In this document: positions 19,235 to 29,122 of the stretch, one piece after another
How positions within the stretch are numbered: position 1 is the first letter of the stretch
Layout of the letters: every line of letters begins with the position of its first letter
Origin: Mycoemilia scoparia
Lineage: Eukaryota > Kickxellomycota > Kickxellomycetes > Kickxellales > Kickxellaceae
Assembly: GCA_027575805.1 (NCBI GenBank)
Contig: JANBPU010000120.1
Span: 1 to 48,909, forward strand
Reading direction: 5' to 3'
Length of the DNA stretch: 48,909 bases
Made by a program: the position numbers and the translations under genes
The notes under the pieces: model-generated
The model's database searches: none
The model's input: the letters and a program-made list of their open reading frames with translations, nothing else
What the model was told of the DNA's origin: nothing

Positions 19235-20988
19235 CTAGTCAATCAGGAAAGATTCTATCTGCTTCTTTAGTAGGCTTTGAGAATTATGTGCTTTATTTTG
19301 TGATCTTTCATTTACAAAGGATGGCAGCAGCCCAGCATCTGGTTTCACATCTCTCATGGTGTTTTGGCAGCTATAACACATTGCCCTGATCAGCGGTGTT
19401 GTTGTGTTTTGCATAGCTTCTTCATCTCCTAGTGAGCTAACAGAAAGCATCTTACGCCACTCAATACTATCGGCTTCAGATGGCATCCCGCAAAGCGGGC
19501 ATTGTGGCGACTCGATAGCCTTTCTAGTGACCTCCAACTTTCCAGCCGTCCTCCCAATGGTTGATATGGTCGATGGAAAGTCTCTGTCCAGTCCCACGAT
19601 GAGGGATTCGGTTAGTCGGTCTATTGAGGCTTTCTGTGGAGCTCTGGTGGTGAATGTTGGAACGATAGCTGTGTCTATTCCCATGCAGTGGTTGAAGTAC
19701 CCGACTTCTTTACCCAGCATGTCCTTCATAGGTCGAATTATGTTTATGCCTATACACATTGGTGGTGATCATTATTTAGTACAATGGATGCAACAATGTC
19801 ACAAAATGCTCGAAACTGCGATGGTGAGAAAGATATGTTACCTTCAAACCACCTATTTGATACGCCAACATCCAACGGGAGGGAAAATCCGCGCCCCTGG
19901 CTAGTATATCCTATGGTTTTCACGGCAATCCTGGTTGCAGAGTCGCCAACAGCAATAACAGAACAGTCATTCTGTTGAGCGGCATGGACTATCAGATACG
20001 CTTTGATGGAATCTAGCATATCTTCCTTAGCAGTATAGGTTTTGATTTGATCAAATAAATGTGTTAGTGCATTTGATCGCTTTTCAGGCGATTCCGAGGT
20101 GGGATCTATATGATATTCAGTCGCAGTTTTGGCTAAAATGTTAGAATAAAGTATTATTGAAGATGGCTTGCTTTTCGCATACAGCTATAGCTTACATTTA
20201 TTTTTATGTTCAATGGCACTGTCATCGATGGAAACATTGGTAAAAAAGTCGGAATTGGTCTCTTGAAATACATCTTCGAGTTTTGCAGTTATAGTTTTGA
20301 ATCCATACTTGGAAATAAGATCTCGTGCCTTTGCTTCTTGAGCATCCTGCAGTTTAAGCAAAAATGTACATACGCATGTCAATGTGCCAATTTCAAGATG
20401 TGAAACGGAGCTGCATAACCACAACTTACTTTGAACAGGCTGGACTCATCAATGTGGAATACTTCAACGTTGTCGTACTTTTGTTGTCTACCCTTTATTC
20501 TGTGCTGGTGATACATTGACATTATCTTTAGCAATGCCTGGGAACTTCCTCCGCCAGAAACTGCAACAAGTATTTTTGGCCGCTGTCCATCTACCGGTGA
20601 TTCGGCATTGTTGATTATACCCCTTGCCTTGTTATAGAAAACATTGGCAAAGCATGATCTTTATAGATGCAATAGGTCGTGTTAGTGATCTGAAAGTATG
20701 CATGCATGTGTGGGGAGCGATATCAAGACAACTAAGTTTATATTACAAAGCGTTATATCTTACTTGCAATAGCCCACATGTCTGACCAAAATATCTGGCT
20801 TTGAAGCCTTGCATTTCACGCAAGGCTTTGTTGTTGCTTTTTTCCGAGTTGACACTTTTTGGTAAGAAGGAAAAGGTGTGCGCCTGTTAGTAATTCAAAC
20901 CCAATATATCATGTCGTTGTAGGTAGTCTTAGACTCTTGGATTCCTACATTTAGGCAACAATTCGTCGTTGTTTTGTGTGTCGCACAT
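19235..20988 (-). CDS. CTU2: Cytoplasmic tRNA 2-thiolation protein 2 (Ctu2/Ncs2)
   Basis: Six exons on the minus strand, 20988-20949, 20854-20764, 20658-20430, 20346-20196, 20132-19842 and 19749-19235, encode 438 aa starting MCDTQNNDELLPK. Introns have donors GTAGGA, GTAAGA, GTAAGT, GTAAGC and GTAACA, lengths 63-105 nt, and clear branch-like CTAAC motifs (20900s, 20680s, 20140s). Visible motifs are a zinc site C25-x2-C28 ... C43-x2-C46, a degenerate PP-loop ILVAVSGGGSSQALL, HIDESSLF, CSVIAVGDSATRIAVKTIG, GRGFSLPLDVGV, INIIRPMKDMLGKEVGYFNH and a C-terminal zinc pair (CPLC ... CYSC). Ctu2 pairs with Ctu1 to thiolate U34 in tRNA-Lys, -Glu and -Gln anticodons, using sulfur from Urm1. The Asp of the canonical SGGxDS loop is replaced, as is usual in Ctu2. 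The first intron's TACTAAC is followed by an AG only 2 nt on; the next AG at 20855 gives the correct phase. Confidence 0.88.
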
Positions 20989-21876
20989 TTCTCGTCATTA
21001 AATTATTATATTAGCTTGAAATAAGTATTTATGGAGTAAAGGTTGAAGACTTGCAAAAATATCACTATATTTATTTTCCGGTTTGATCTAATTTTAACTT
21101 TGATCAGATTATTTTTGGTCTTAAGTATTCCTTTTTTCATTCCAACAAACTATTTCCAGTTGCTATTTAAAGAAATGCTGGTGTCGTTCTGGACACTAGT
21201 ATTTTGAGGACCAGAGAACGGCCGTTTTAACGTGGTCAAAAACCACACCTACTTGATCAAAAATGGGTTCTTTCCATATACTCTAATCGCATATGATTTT
21301 CAAAGATCCACTTATGCCAGATTTGTCATCGGGTTCGATCACATAATAGAGGCTGAAGTGTGTTGAGTTTTACGATGGCCTGTGGATGCAGCCCAAAACC
21401 AATACCTATGTCATATCGGGAGCATTGGCTAGCTACATTGGAATCTAGATCCTAATAGTTACTTTTATGCGTATCAATGGCCAGGGCTAGACTTTCTATT
21501 GGTACGATCGGCCCGTCTATCACTTTTTATTAGCAATGTGGCTATGCATTTATATTATAGGCCATGGCTAAATTAAAATGGAATCGAGTATAAACCGCCG
21601 TAAATTAAAAGACTTGGTTTTATATCCTTTGGGGCTTAGCTGAGGACGCCTAGCTACTGATCAGCGATGCACCCACTTATTGAACTGTTGCCTCCAGCTG
21701 AATCGAGGCCTTTTCTTTAGTTTTATATGAGCACTTCATGCATTGGGCAATATCATGAAGCGCCGGATATTATAAAAAGTATTTAAATTAATCAAAGATC
21801 CTCATGAAACTTGTTCTCGCCTTAAAAGCATTTATTCTCTGTAGCTCTTTATTCTTAACATTAATTTTTAAAGGAA
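20989..21876. other. Divergent spacer between CTU2 and the HAM1-like gene
   Basis: This 0.9-kb spacer holds the promoters of both genes and, in the middle, the decayed gene at 21208-21571. No repeat element of the MITE family is present. Confidence 0.4.
21208..21571 (+). pseudogene. Decayed gene, probably for a membrane protein
   Basis: Two adjoining forward frames look coding but are broken. Frame 1 (21208-21366) reads smoothly through segments such as FNVVKNHTYLIKNGFFPYTL and RFVIGFDHIIEAEV, then hits TGA. A frame shift at about 21365 leads to frame 2 (21365-21571), with EFYDGLWMQPKTNTYVISGA and hydrophobic stretches (YHFLLAMWLCIYIIG) interrupted by TAG at 21446 and 21488. No start codon or splice sites join the pieces. 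I do not recognise the family. Coding-like composition over ~120 codons with shift and stops suggests an old pseudogene; chance or an unrecognised multi-exon gene remain possible. Confidence 0.35.
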
Positions 21877-24355
21877 ATGCCTGTGAGTCAAGCTGAGGGC
21901 GTCAAGCCCCGTGCTAAGCCTGTTGAGGAGCGCCTGCCCCGCCATTATATGAGCGGGACTACTAGAGACATGTTTGAACAACTTGTTGTGCAGGGACGTG
22001 TTCCCATCGATTACCCAAAAAACTACCTTTCCCCAAGAGAACGTGCCCTCCAGCGCAAGCTCTCTATGGTCAAGCTTATACACAATGTGAAGTAAGTTCT
22101 TTACATGATGCACTTTTCAAACTCTGATGTAATACTAAATGTATTGATATATATATAGGAGAGGAATCTTGCCTTCCACTGAGGAGATCACCAGTGAGCT
22201 GAACCACATTGACTTCAGGGGCGCAGGAAGAAACCTCCAAAGCGAGGATTTGAAGCAGCTTTTGAAGGATCTAGAGTCGACATCTGACTCTGTCGTCCAT
22301 GTACTAGAAGAGAAGAACGAAGACAACTTGATGCAAGATGTGCTGATTGATTTTGGGCTTATCGGTAAGCATGAGCTGGAGGCCGCAGGTATGATTAATA
22401 CTCGCACATCAGTCGATTCCACCCGCTCATCTATGGAAAGTAGTATGAGCAGCAGTATGGGCTCTAAAAGGATGTCTACTCACGAGATCCGCGACAACCT
22501 TATGACAATGATCCAGGCCGTAACTGGGTCTAAGAATTTTAGAAATTCCATGGTCGATTTAGGTGGCTGGATGGGCACAGTCTTGTCATCTCTTAAAGCG
22601 GAAAGAGCAGCAGTAGCAACGGAAGGCGAAGCTGCTGTAGATGCTGCCCTAAACAGGAAGACAGTCAGGGAAGAGATGATGCCTTTGATAGACAGTCTTC
22701 GCACAGTAGTGCTCCAGATCCAACGCCGTCCTGGTGTTGCCCACAGCATTAAAAGCCTGTTCTCAACATTTAGTCACTGGTATGCACATGCGGAAGAAAA
22801 CATGACTAATAGTTTGGGAGTTGCCGATGACCCAGAAGTTCAGAATCCCCCTCACGACGCCAGAGAGAGCGCTATCAAGCTGTTCACTCGATTTGCGGGT
22901 GGCAAGTCCGCTGAGCCTTTGGCTGACAGCATGAAAGCCCTGTTCGATGAGCACCGTAGAAATGTTTATATCCAGGAAATAACACATGAATGGAAAAAGC
23001 ATCTGGAGTGGGTGTTGGATCTTGAACCAAGCGAAGTTGCTTCTGATGAATTTGCTGACCGCACCCAGCCCATCATCCTAAAGACCCGCGAGCTCATTAC
23101 GCCTGAAGAGCGCGAAGCATTCGAAAACTTCCGCAACGAATCTAGTGCTTACTTGGATGCAGTTCAAGAGGATCCGACTATGGCAGCCCTATCCGCTAAT
23201 ATTTCTAACCTTACTTCCGACTTGACAATGTCCAAGATCAAGGACAGAAAGGAAAGAAAGCGTAGACTTACAGAGTTCCGCCACGATTTGGTAACCAACA
23301 TCCCAAATCTTCTTCGCCATATCAGGTACATTCCCCTCCCTCGCATCCAAAGCGTGAGCAAAGATGCAGAGTTTGCTCTTGATAACTTGGTAATCGATAT
23401 TGAAAAGTTTGTTCCTCACCGCTGTGCCATCAACTCGCGCACGGAAGTCTACCCCCGTGCTACAGTCATCCATGATGACAATGCACGCCACTCAAGGACC
23501 GGCTACCATAGCGACCAATTTTTTGACATTGAAGTCCATGGCATCCTGTGTGACGCGAAAGATGTTGCCTTCTACTTCAAAAACAGAAAATTCATAAGAA
23601 TGGCTGAAAAAGGACTTGTTGATATCAAGGTTGGTGGCAAAGGCATGGACATCAACTTTACTCTACGAAGGCTGCACAAAGGAGAAAAACTAAACTATAG
23701 AGACTTGCCTATGGAAGACTTGCCACTCGACATAGACCCAAATGGTCCACGCACGCCTGCTGGTAGATTACTTACTGGTCCGAGTAGAAGTCGCTCGGAA
23801 AGCAAATACCGTCTGCATCACGAATTTGAAATTGTCAGCACATCTTCCAAGATCCATAACCTTAAGTTCCACTTCCACGATACCAAGCGAGATCACACCA
23901 ATAATATTCTAGCACCAATTCTGGGCACTACAATTCGTCGCAGAATCGCAAAGCAGGTTGCCATTCAGCTCAAGCCAATTCTAGAACAGGCCGATGGTGT
24001 GTTTAGCAGATATGGCGTCCCTATCCTCAAGGCAACTGGAAAGGGTGCAGTTGATGCACTTGTTGAAGGCGATGCAATGGGCGCATCTGACACTGCAAAG
24101 AATGCCAAAGCAAAGGGTAAGAGCGTTGCGGAACAAGTTTCTGGCGACAAAGCAGGAGATGGGCAGGATGCAGTGAGTCATGCTGCTGAGGAGGTTGGTG
24201 ACAAAGCAAGAGCTGGGCAGAATGAGATCAGCCATGCTGCTGAGGATGCTACTGCAGACATGACTGATGATGAATCGGCTACTGAAGATGCTACTGCAGA
24301 CGTAGCTGACGATGAATCAGTTGCTGCGAGTGGTTTTGGTGATGCTGATGAGTGA
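21877..24355 (+). CDS. HAM1-like fungal protein (DUF5923/DUF4449 type)
   Basis: Two exons, 21877-22091 and 22159-24355, encode 803 aa. The 67-nt intron (GTAAGT...ATATAG) is phase 2 and joins LIHNVK to RGILPSTEEI. The start reads MPVSQAEGVKPRAKP. The N-terminal region (LPRHYMSGTTRDMFEQL, VPIDYPKNYLSPRERALQRK, LPSTEEITSELNHIDF) and the central helical region (LLRHIRYIPLPRIQSVSKDA, VDIKVGGKGMDINFTL) follow the HAM1-like family found across fungi, whose C-terminal part is thought to resemble lipid-binding BPI/TULIP folds. Biochemical function is unknown. The tail has acidic/Ala-rich tandem repeats: DGQDAVSHAAEEVGDKARAG with a second imperfect copy, then ATADMTDDESATED and ATADVADDES. There is no signal peptide or transmembrane segment. 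The family assignment is from memory of motifs and is less certain than the gene model. Confidence 0.72.
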
Positions 24356-24735
24356 AATTGAGAGTGAAAAGCGTGAAGGAGTCGTATTATATTCAACAAG
24401 CTATTTTATAAAATTTATGAACTATAATTATTTTTTTCCCTGTTATAACAAATATTTTCTTTTCCCTAATTCATTTATAAACAGTACTATCTTTTTAAAG
24501 TTTTATTAGCTAACCGTCTTTCTTATTCTTAAAGTTTATCTTTAAATCCTAAAGTCCTATTCAACTTATATTACTAAATATAAAATCTTCGGCATTACTA
24601 AAAATTATAGCTAGTATTTTTGGTTAGTAGTTTATTTAAAAGTAGTTCATGCTAAAATTTCTTGTATTGGCATGCTTATGTCAATGTCTGGGCTTCAGCC
24701 ACGGAAAAGAATTCGTCCCAGCTAAATAGATCTAT

Positions 24736-24751
24736 CAAAAATTATTACCCA
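24736..24751. repeat. Solo MITE end fragment
   Basis: CAAAAATTATTACCCA followed by TA matches the terminal repeat of the local MITE family, but no partner end is found nearby. It may be a deletion remnant. Confidence 0.45.
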
Positions 24752-24961
24752 TATAAAGCTTTTTTAGATATTAGAATCAAGTCTAGTTTATCTAGTTGGA
24801 TCTTCGGCTTTACCTTCAATATTTTCAAAATCTAGTTCGATTTCAAAAGCTTAGTTCCTTATAGTTTTAGTAGGCCAAACCTAATAACCTGTTAGAACAA
24901 AAGATCAGGATTCAAAACCTACAACTATGATACAAATGAACACAAGAGGATTTTAACCATG

Positions 24962-25076
24962 TGGGCAATAATTTTTAAAGGGTGAATTTTGGTGACCAAT
25001 GATCACAGGGGCAATCACAGCCAAATGGATGTCCAGTTTTACTAGTAAACATCCACACTTCAGAAATAATCTCCCA
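24962..25076 (+). mobile_element. MITE copy 5
   Basis: This 115-bp element starts TGGGCAATAATTTTTAAAGG and ends ATAATCTCCCA, with the standard interior (TTTTGGTGACCAATGATCAC, CCAAATGGATGTCCAGTTTT). The right end is more diverged than the left. Confidence 0.75.
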
Positions 25077-25105
25077 TATATTAAATAAAGCTATAGATGT
25101 GTATA

Positions 25106-25221
25106 TGAGTGATTATTATTGAAGGGCTAAATTAATATTATCAATGATAATGTTGGCTGGCTAATATGCAGTTTGGAATTGGTCTACTAGTAAAAACTAG
25201 CCATTTAAAAATAATCACCCA
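25106..25221 (+). mobile_element. MITE copy 6 (diverged)
   Basis: This 116-bp element between TA dinucleotides has ends TGAGTGATTATTATTGAAGG and AAAATAATCACCCA; the interior is strongly diverged but keeps CTACTAGTAAAA. It lies 29 bp after copy 5 in the same orientation. Confidence 0.6.
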
Positions 25222-25434
25222 TATGAGCAACATGGAAAAACAAGGCTACAGGAGAATGTAAGTAATTTTGGCAAAAAGTATTTGGGCCGTGACTCTAACC
25301 TCAACAAACCAGGTAAATCAAATACCATACCCATAACTGGGCATAATACATTCCACGTTGATGACATTAATAACTCATGGGATCATTTTAGAAAGCCCTT
25401 ATCTAAGGAAAAGATCAAAAAGGTTTCATAAAAT

Positions 25435-26832
25435 ATGACCCTTCTACAGAATATTAACCGAGGCGGGATCCTGTGCAAGATCACCATGTCCCCAAGGACA
25501 GGATTAGCAAGATCGAGACATTGTCCAATCTTCAGCAATGATAAAGGGTCCTTTAGAGGTATGATGCCCTGTCATATTGACCTGACCCGTCAACACTACT
25601 CTTCGTTTTCAATGGATCCTAGCTTCAAAGGGCGGGCGCAACCATATATTGCAGCAATTAAGGCTCTGAGTGTGGTGTCCCTGTTTGGCTTTTTGGGCGT
25701 TGGTTTCTATTACTATGGTACTCATTTGTACATCGAGAAATTTGTGCTTCCTACTCCTGATATGCTAGAGTATGACACACGAAGGATTTTGAGAGCTGCG
25801 ACTTACAGGGAGCAGCTTGCTGAAAACCCAAGATCAGCATATACGTTTTTGCAAATGGCTCTCGATCAGATCATAGAGAATGGTCAGCTAGGCCCCACGT
25901 CTCTGGTTGTCCAAGACATCAATTACCGAATGGCCTATGCTGCTTTTAAGCAAGGAGAAATCGACAAGGCTAAAGAGCTTACGGAAATTTGTCTGAGGGC
26001 ACTGAAGCAACCTGCTGATTATGACAGCAAGGTTGACGACAAGATGCGCCTAGAAATTTTCAAACAGCAACAGTCAATTCAGGTTAATCTGCTTGCCTAT
26101 GAGCTAGGTATGACCGGTGGTGTATATAACAATGGTCAAGAGTCGATAGCCGAGGTCCTTCCAGCTATTGAAAAGCTTGAAGACATGGTGTCGCTATGGA
26201 GTAAATTAGATGGTAATGGCATTCGGGATCCAATGCCATACATTCCAGTTTGGAGCAAGGACAAGCTTTTGTTGGAAAAGACCAGAGCGATGATCATTTT
26301 TAGCCGAGAGACTTTAAAGAGTGGAAACATTGCAGACTCTGATGCCCTGCTTACCTTGGCATGGAAAGTATCTCAGCAGAACCAACCGCAAAATGCTGAA
26401 AAGAGCTGGTTGAAAAATATCTTTGATACAGCAACGTACATTGAGAAGGAAAAGAGATGCAATGATGCCCTTATACTTGCCGAACTATCTGTGACCAAGC
26501 TACTACAAAAATCAGCTGACACAGCACTGAAGTTGGCTGAAAAGGGCTACGAGATTTCGACTGAAAGAGTTTCTGAAAGTGCCGATGTTAATACGGACTA
26601 CAGGGGTGAGGCCCAGTGCTTGGCATGCACTCCACTTCTTTTGTTCACAATGGGCAATATATTTGAGCTTGAGCCCAGAGGTGAGCAGAAGGCCTTGCTT
26701 TATTACAAACGTGCTTTAAGGTGGACATATCGAGGTGATTACATATCTGGTGTACCGAAAGCTCGCCAACTAGTCTCAGGTCACTCAATTGAGAGTAGGA
26801 TCGAGAAACTAACAAAAGCAAGTGATCGCTAA
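25435..26832 (+). CDS. MGR3: Mgr3-like mitochondrial TPR protein (i-AAA protease adaptor)
   Basis: This single exon encodes 465 aa. The N-terminus is Arg-rich with few acids (residues 1-70), as in a mitochondrial presequence, followed by one membrane segment at about 73-92 (LSVVSLFGFLGVGFYYYGTH). The rest is soluble and helical with TPR-like units: RSAYTFLQMALDQIIENGQL, INYRMAYAAFKQGEIDKAKE and EQKALLYYKRALRWTYRGD. This layout, with the CLACTPLLLFTMGNIFE motif before the last repeat, matches Mgr3 and its relatives in other fungi. In yeast Mgr3 binds Mgr1 and helps the Yme1 i-AAA protease in the inner membrane to select substrates. Several in-frame ATGs lie near the start (25435, 25486, 25561); the first gives the longest presequence but the true start is uncertain. 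Confidence 0.78.
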   Translation: MTLLQNINRGGILCKITMSPRTGLARSRHCPIFSNDKGSFRGMMPCHIDLTRQHYSSFSMDPSFKGRAQPYIAAIKALSVVSLFGFLGVGFYYYGTHLYIEKFVLPTPDMLEYDTRRILRAATYREQLAENPRSAYTFLQMALDQIIENGQLGPTSLVVQDINYRMAYAAFKQGEIDKAKELTEICLRALKQPADYDSKVDDKMRLEIFKQQQSIQVNLLAYELGMTGGVYNNGQESIAEVLPAIEKLEDMVSLWSKLDGNGIRDPMPYIPVWSKDKLLLEKTRAMIIFSRETLKSGNIADSDALLTLAWKVSQQNQPQNAEKSWLKNIFDTATYIEKEKRCNDALILAELSVTKLLQKSADTALKLAEKGYEISTERVSESADVNTDYRGEAQCLACTPLLLFTMGNIFELEPRGEQKALLYYKRALRWTYRGDYISGVPKARQLVSGHSIESRIEKLTKASDR

Positions 26833-27270
26833 GGACATTCTGTTTTATCTTGATGCCCTGCTGATAAAACAAGGTTGATACAAATCACTAAAAACTAGAG
26901 CTATGTAACCATTTTTATTTTAAGCTTAAAGTCTAAAATTATCGTGATTTTAATGGATGGGACATTAATTTTTGGTACAAAAGTTAAATACTTTTTACTG
27001 CAACATGGGATCATTTATGACCAGATTTCACAAGGTATTAAACTAAAATTATGGATTCCCTAGGAGTTGCATATAGCATAGCTGATAGTTGGGTCAAAAT
27101 GTGAGAACCTATTCCTACCTACTTCACACATGATCACTGGTGAAATTTCAATATATATGGATATACTTTTTAATTTTATATATTTTATATTTCATAAAGT
27201 TTTGGTTAAATAATTCATATAAACATATTATTAAAACAGGAAAAGTGAGTCTATATTTGATAACAGAAGT
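26833..27270. other. Convergent 3' spacer
   Basis: This 438-bp AT-rich spacer lies between two convergent genes. I see nothing except poly(A/T)-rich stretches that could serve for 3'-end formation. Confidence 0.4.
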
Positions 27271-28080
27271 TCAGGCGTCAACAGTAATTGTGACAGCATT
27301 TGTCACAACTTCAGTCACAACCCGTGTAATAGTTATTCCTCCATCTGGGCCATTATTATCGTTGTCATCGGCATAGTTATCATCTCCCCCATCTGAACCC
27401 GCTTGAACATCACTAGGGGGATTATTATTATTATCGCCTGGCTTAGTATCATCTCCGGGGTTGCTTCCACCAGCATTTGGCCCAGAATCAATATTCAAAC
27501 TGTCCAAATCAATTTCAGCAGGTAGTTTCACGGCTTTATTTAGCTTAATGTCACTATTGAAGCCAGTACAATCAACTTCTGGGCCTTGAGAAGTGTCATC
27601 TTCTGGGACTGCCAACTCTTGACACCAAAAATTGCCCTTTCTGGCTATACCCATATACTCGAATCTTTCGTATTCAATATTTTCTTTGTGGCCCTCATGA
27701 TTAATCCAAGAATTGACAGATTGGACCACAGTAGTATTTTTATCAACATTCTCACCAAAAACATTGTTACCATTTCCACTTTTGAAGTCAGAATTGAGAA
27801 ACCTGCTTTCTATATCATCATGGTTCATTTTGTTAACAGAATTCATATGGTCTGCCCATTCTTGGGCCATCTTCATTAGGGCTGGACTAATGCGATAAGT
27901 TTTTCCTCCTTTGTGAATAGTGCTTGAGAGACAAATTGCATAGACGACATCTGCCTCCGTTGCCCTATCAGCTCCATCTCCAGAATAAAGAGATTCGTTT
28001 GCATTTACTTGTGCCAACAGGATAGTAAATAAATAAGCAATATGCACACACGGACTAAGTTTAAACAGCGAAGAGAACAT
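27271..28080 (-). CDS. Secreted CAP/SCP/PR-1 family protein (2)
   Basis: This encodes 269 aa from the ATG at 28080; an upstream in-frame ATG at 28176 would put a TA-repeat-encoded IYIYIY stretch in front and spoil the signal peptide. The chosen start gives MFSSLFKLSPCVHIAYLFTI with cleavage likely after AQVNA. The CAP domain (about 35-165) shows VVYAICLSSTIH, SPALMKMAQEWADHMNSV, MNHDD, NNVFGENVDKNTTVVQSV, SWINHEGHKENI and EYMGIARKGNFWCQEL. After it follow an acidic Asn/Asp/Gly-rich linker (GDNNNNPPSD, DDNYADDNDNNG) and a Thr/Val-rich tail, ITRVVTEVVTNAVTITVDA. No GPI signal is evident since the tail ends in polar residues. It differs strongly from the CAP protein at 15613 in the core, so the two are not recent duplicates. 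Confidence 0.84.
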   Translation of the reverse strand: MFSSLFKLSPCVHIAYLFTILLAQVNANESLYSGDGADRATEADVVYAICLSSTIHKGGKTYRISPALMKMAQEWADHMNSVNKMNHDDIESRFLNSDFKSGNGNNVFGENVDKNTTVVQSVNSWINHEGHKENIEYERFEYMGIARKGNFWCQELAVPEDDTSQGPEVDCTGFNSDIKLNKAVKLPAEIDLDSLNIDSGPNAGGSNPGDDTKPGDNNNNPPSDVQAGSDGGDDNYADDNDNNGPDGGITITRVVTEVVTNAVTITVDA

Positions 28081-28712
28081 CTGCTTGATCAGTAGTAGAG
28101 ATAAAATATGTGCCTCTAATAGTATACTGCTGGTTGAGAGTACTAGAATATAGATATATATATATATATAGTTCAAGAAAAAATACCTAAAGTATACAAA
28201 TAATTGAAGAAAAATGCAAACTTGTAAAAGGAGTTTGCGCTTGTCTATATTAACAATTTTTTAAAAATAGGTTTTTACATGGCACCCATGCTCTAAATTC
28301 AATAACATCATGCAAATAATGGTCACAGCTATAGGCCTGATGTTCTAAAATCAGTATTCTTTGAGTAAAATAGATCACACCATATAAATATTGACTACGA
28401 ATATATTGAATTGCCATATCCCAGGTTGATTTTGGCCTCTGTAACCATGACCTTTACATTTCTTCTAGATGCAACTTTTTGATTTTTGGCCAAGAATGAT
28501 TTGCCATTAATTTGGCAAAAAATAGATTTGTGAAAAGAAACCGGCGTAATCTGGTTCAATATCTTTAGAGTTGCGAGTCTTTAATCAGAATTGAAATTTT
28601 CATCAAAAATTTATAAAACTAGATTTTGTTGGATACTATAATACTTTTTACAGAATAACTCTTTATAGTAAAGATTTATTTTTTTGTAATTTAATAGAGT
28701 CAGGCCACAATA

Positions 28713-28827
28713 TGGGCGATTATTTTTGAAGGGTGAATGTTTACTAATAAAATTGGGCATCCATTTGGCTGTGATTGCGCCTATAAACATTGGCCACCAA
28801 AGGGTACCTTTTAAAAAATATTACCAA
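28713..28827 (-). mobile_element. MITE copy 7
   Basis: This reverse-oriented 115-bp element starts TGGGCGATTATTTTTGAAGG; the right end (TTTTAAAAAATATTACCAA) is degraded. The interior has ATTGGGCATCCATTTGGCTG, the reverse complement of the family body. Confidence 0.7.
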
Positions 28828-28982
28828 TATTGTGATTATGTTTATAATTCTAGAGTTTTCGTTGTATAATAAACTTATGATCAATAGTTTAGATTTAAAA
28901 GCCTATTAAAGAAAAGTGAGATTGCTAGTCCAGATAATTTAAATAGATTAATTTATTTTAAATGATAGCAAAATCAAATATA

Positions 28983-29097
28983 TGGGCAATAATTTTTGAA
29001 GGGTGAATTTTGGGGACCAGTGATTATAGGGGAAATCACAGCCAAATGGGTGTCCAGTTTTACTAGTGAACTTTCACCCTTCAAAAATTATTGCCCA
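28983..29097 (+). mobile_element. MITE copy 8 (best-preserved copy)
   Basis: This 115-bp element has perfectly matched inverted ends of 25 bp, beginning TGGGCAATAATTTTTGAAGG, flanked by TATA on both sides. The interior contains a second small inverted repeat (GTGATT ... AATCAC). It differs from the copy at 40693 at only about four positions. It ends 25 bp from the ABCC transporter stop codon, so it lies in that gene's 3' UTR or terminator region. Confidence 0.85.
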
Positions 29098-29122
29098 TAT
29101 AGAGTAAATTTTGCTACGAAAA

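Larger units (their letters stand above)
24356..25434. other. Intergenic spacer with two MITEs and a MITE fragment
   Basis: This AT-rich region between two forward genes holds a MITE end fragment at 24736-24751 (CAAAAATTATTACCCA) and full copies at 24962-25076 and 25106-25221. No coding sequence is seen. Confidence 0.5.
28081..29122. other. Intergenic spacer with TA-rich promoter tract and two MITEs
   Basis: A TATATATATATATA run at about 28152-28171 lies 72-91 bp upstream of the CAP start. MITE copies 7 and 8 lie at 28713-28827 and 28983-29097. No gene is seen otherwise. Confidence 0.5.
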
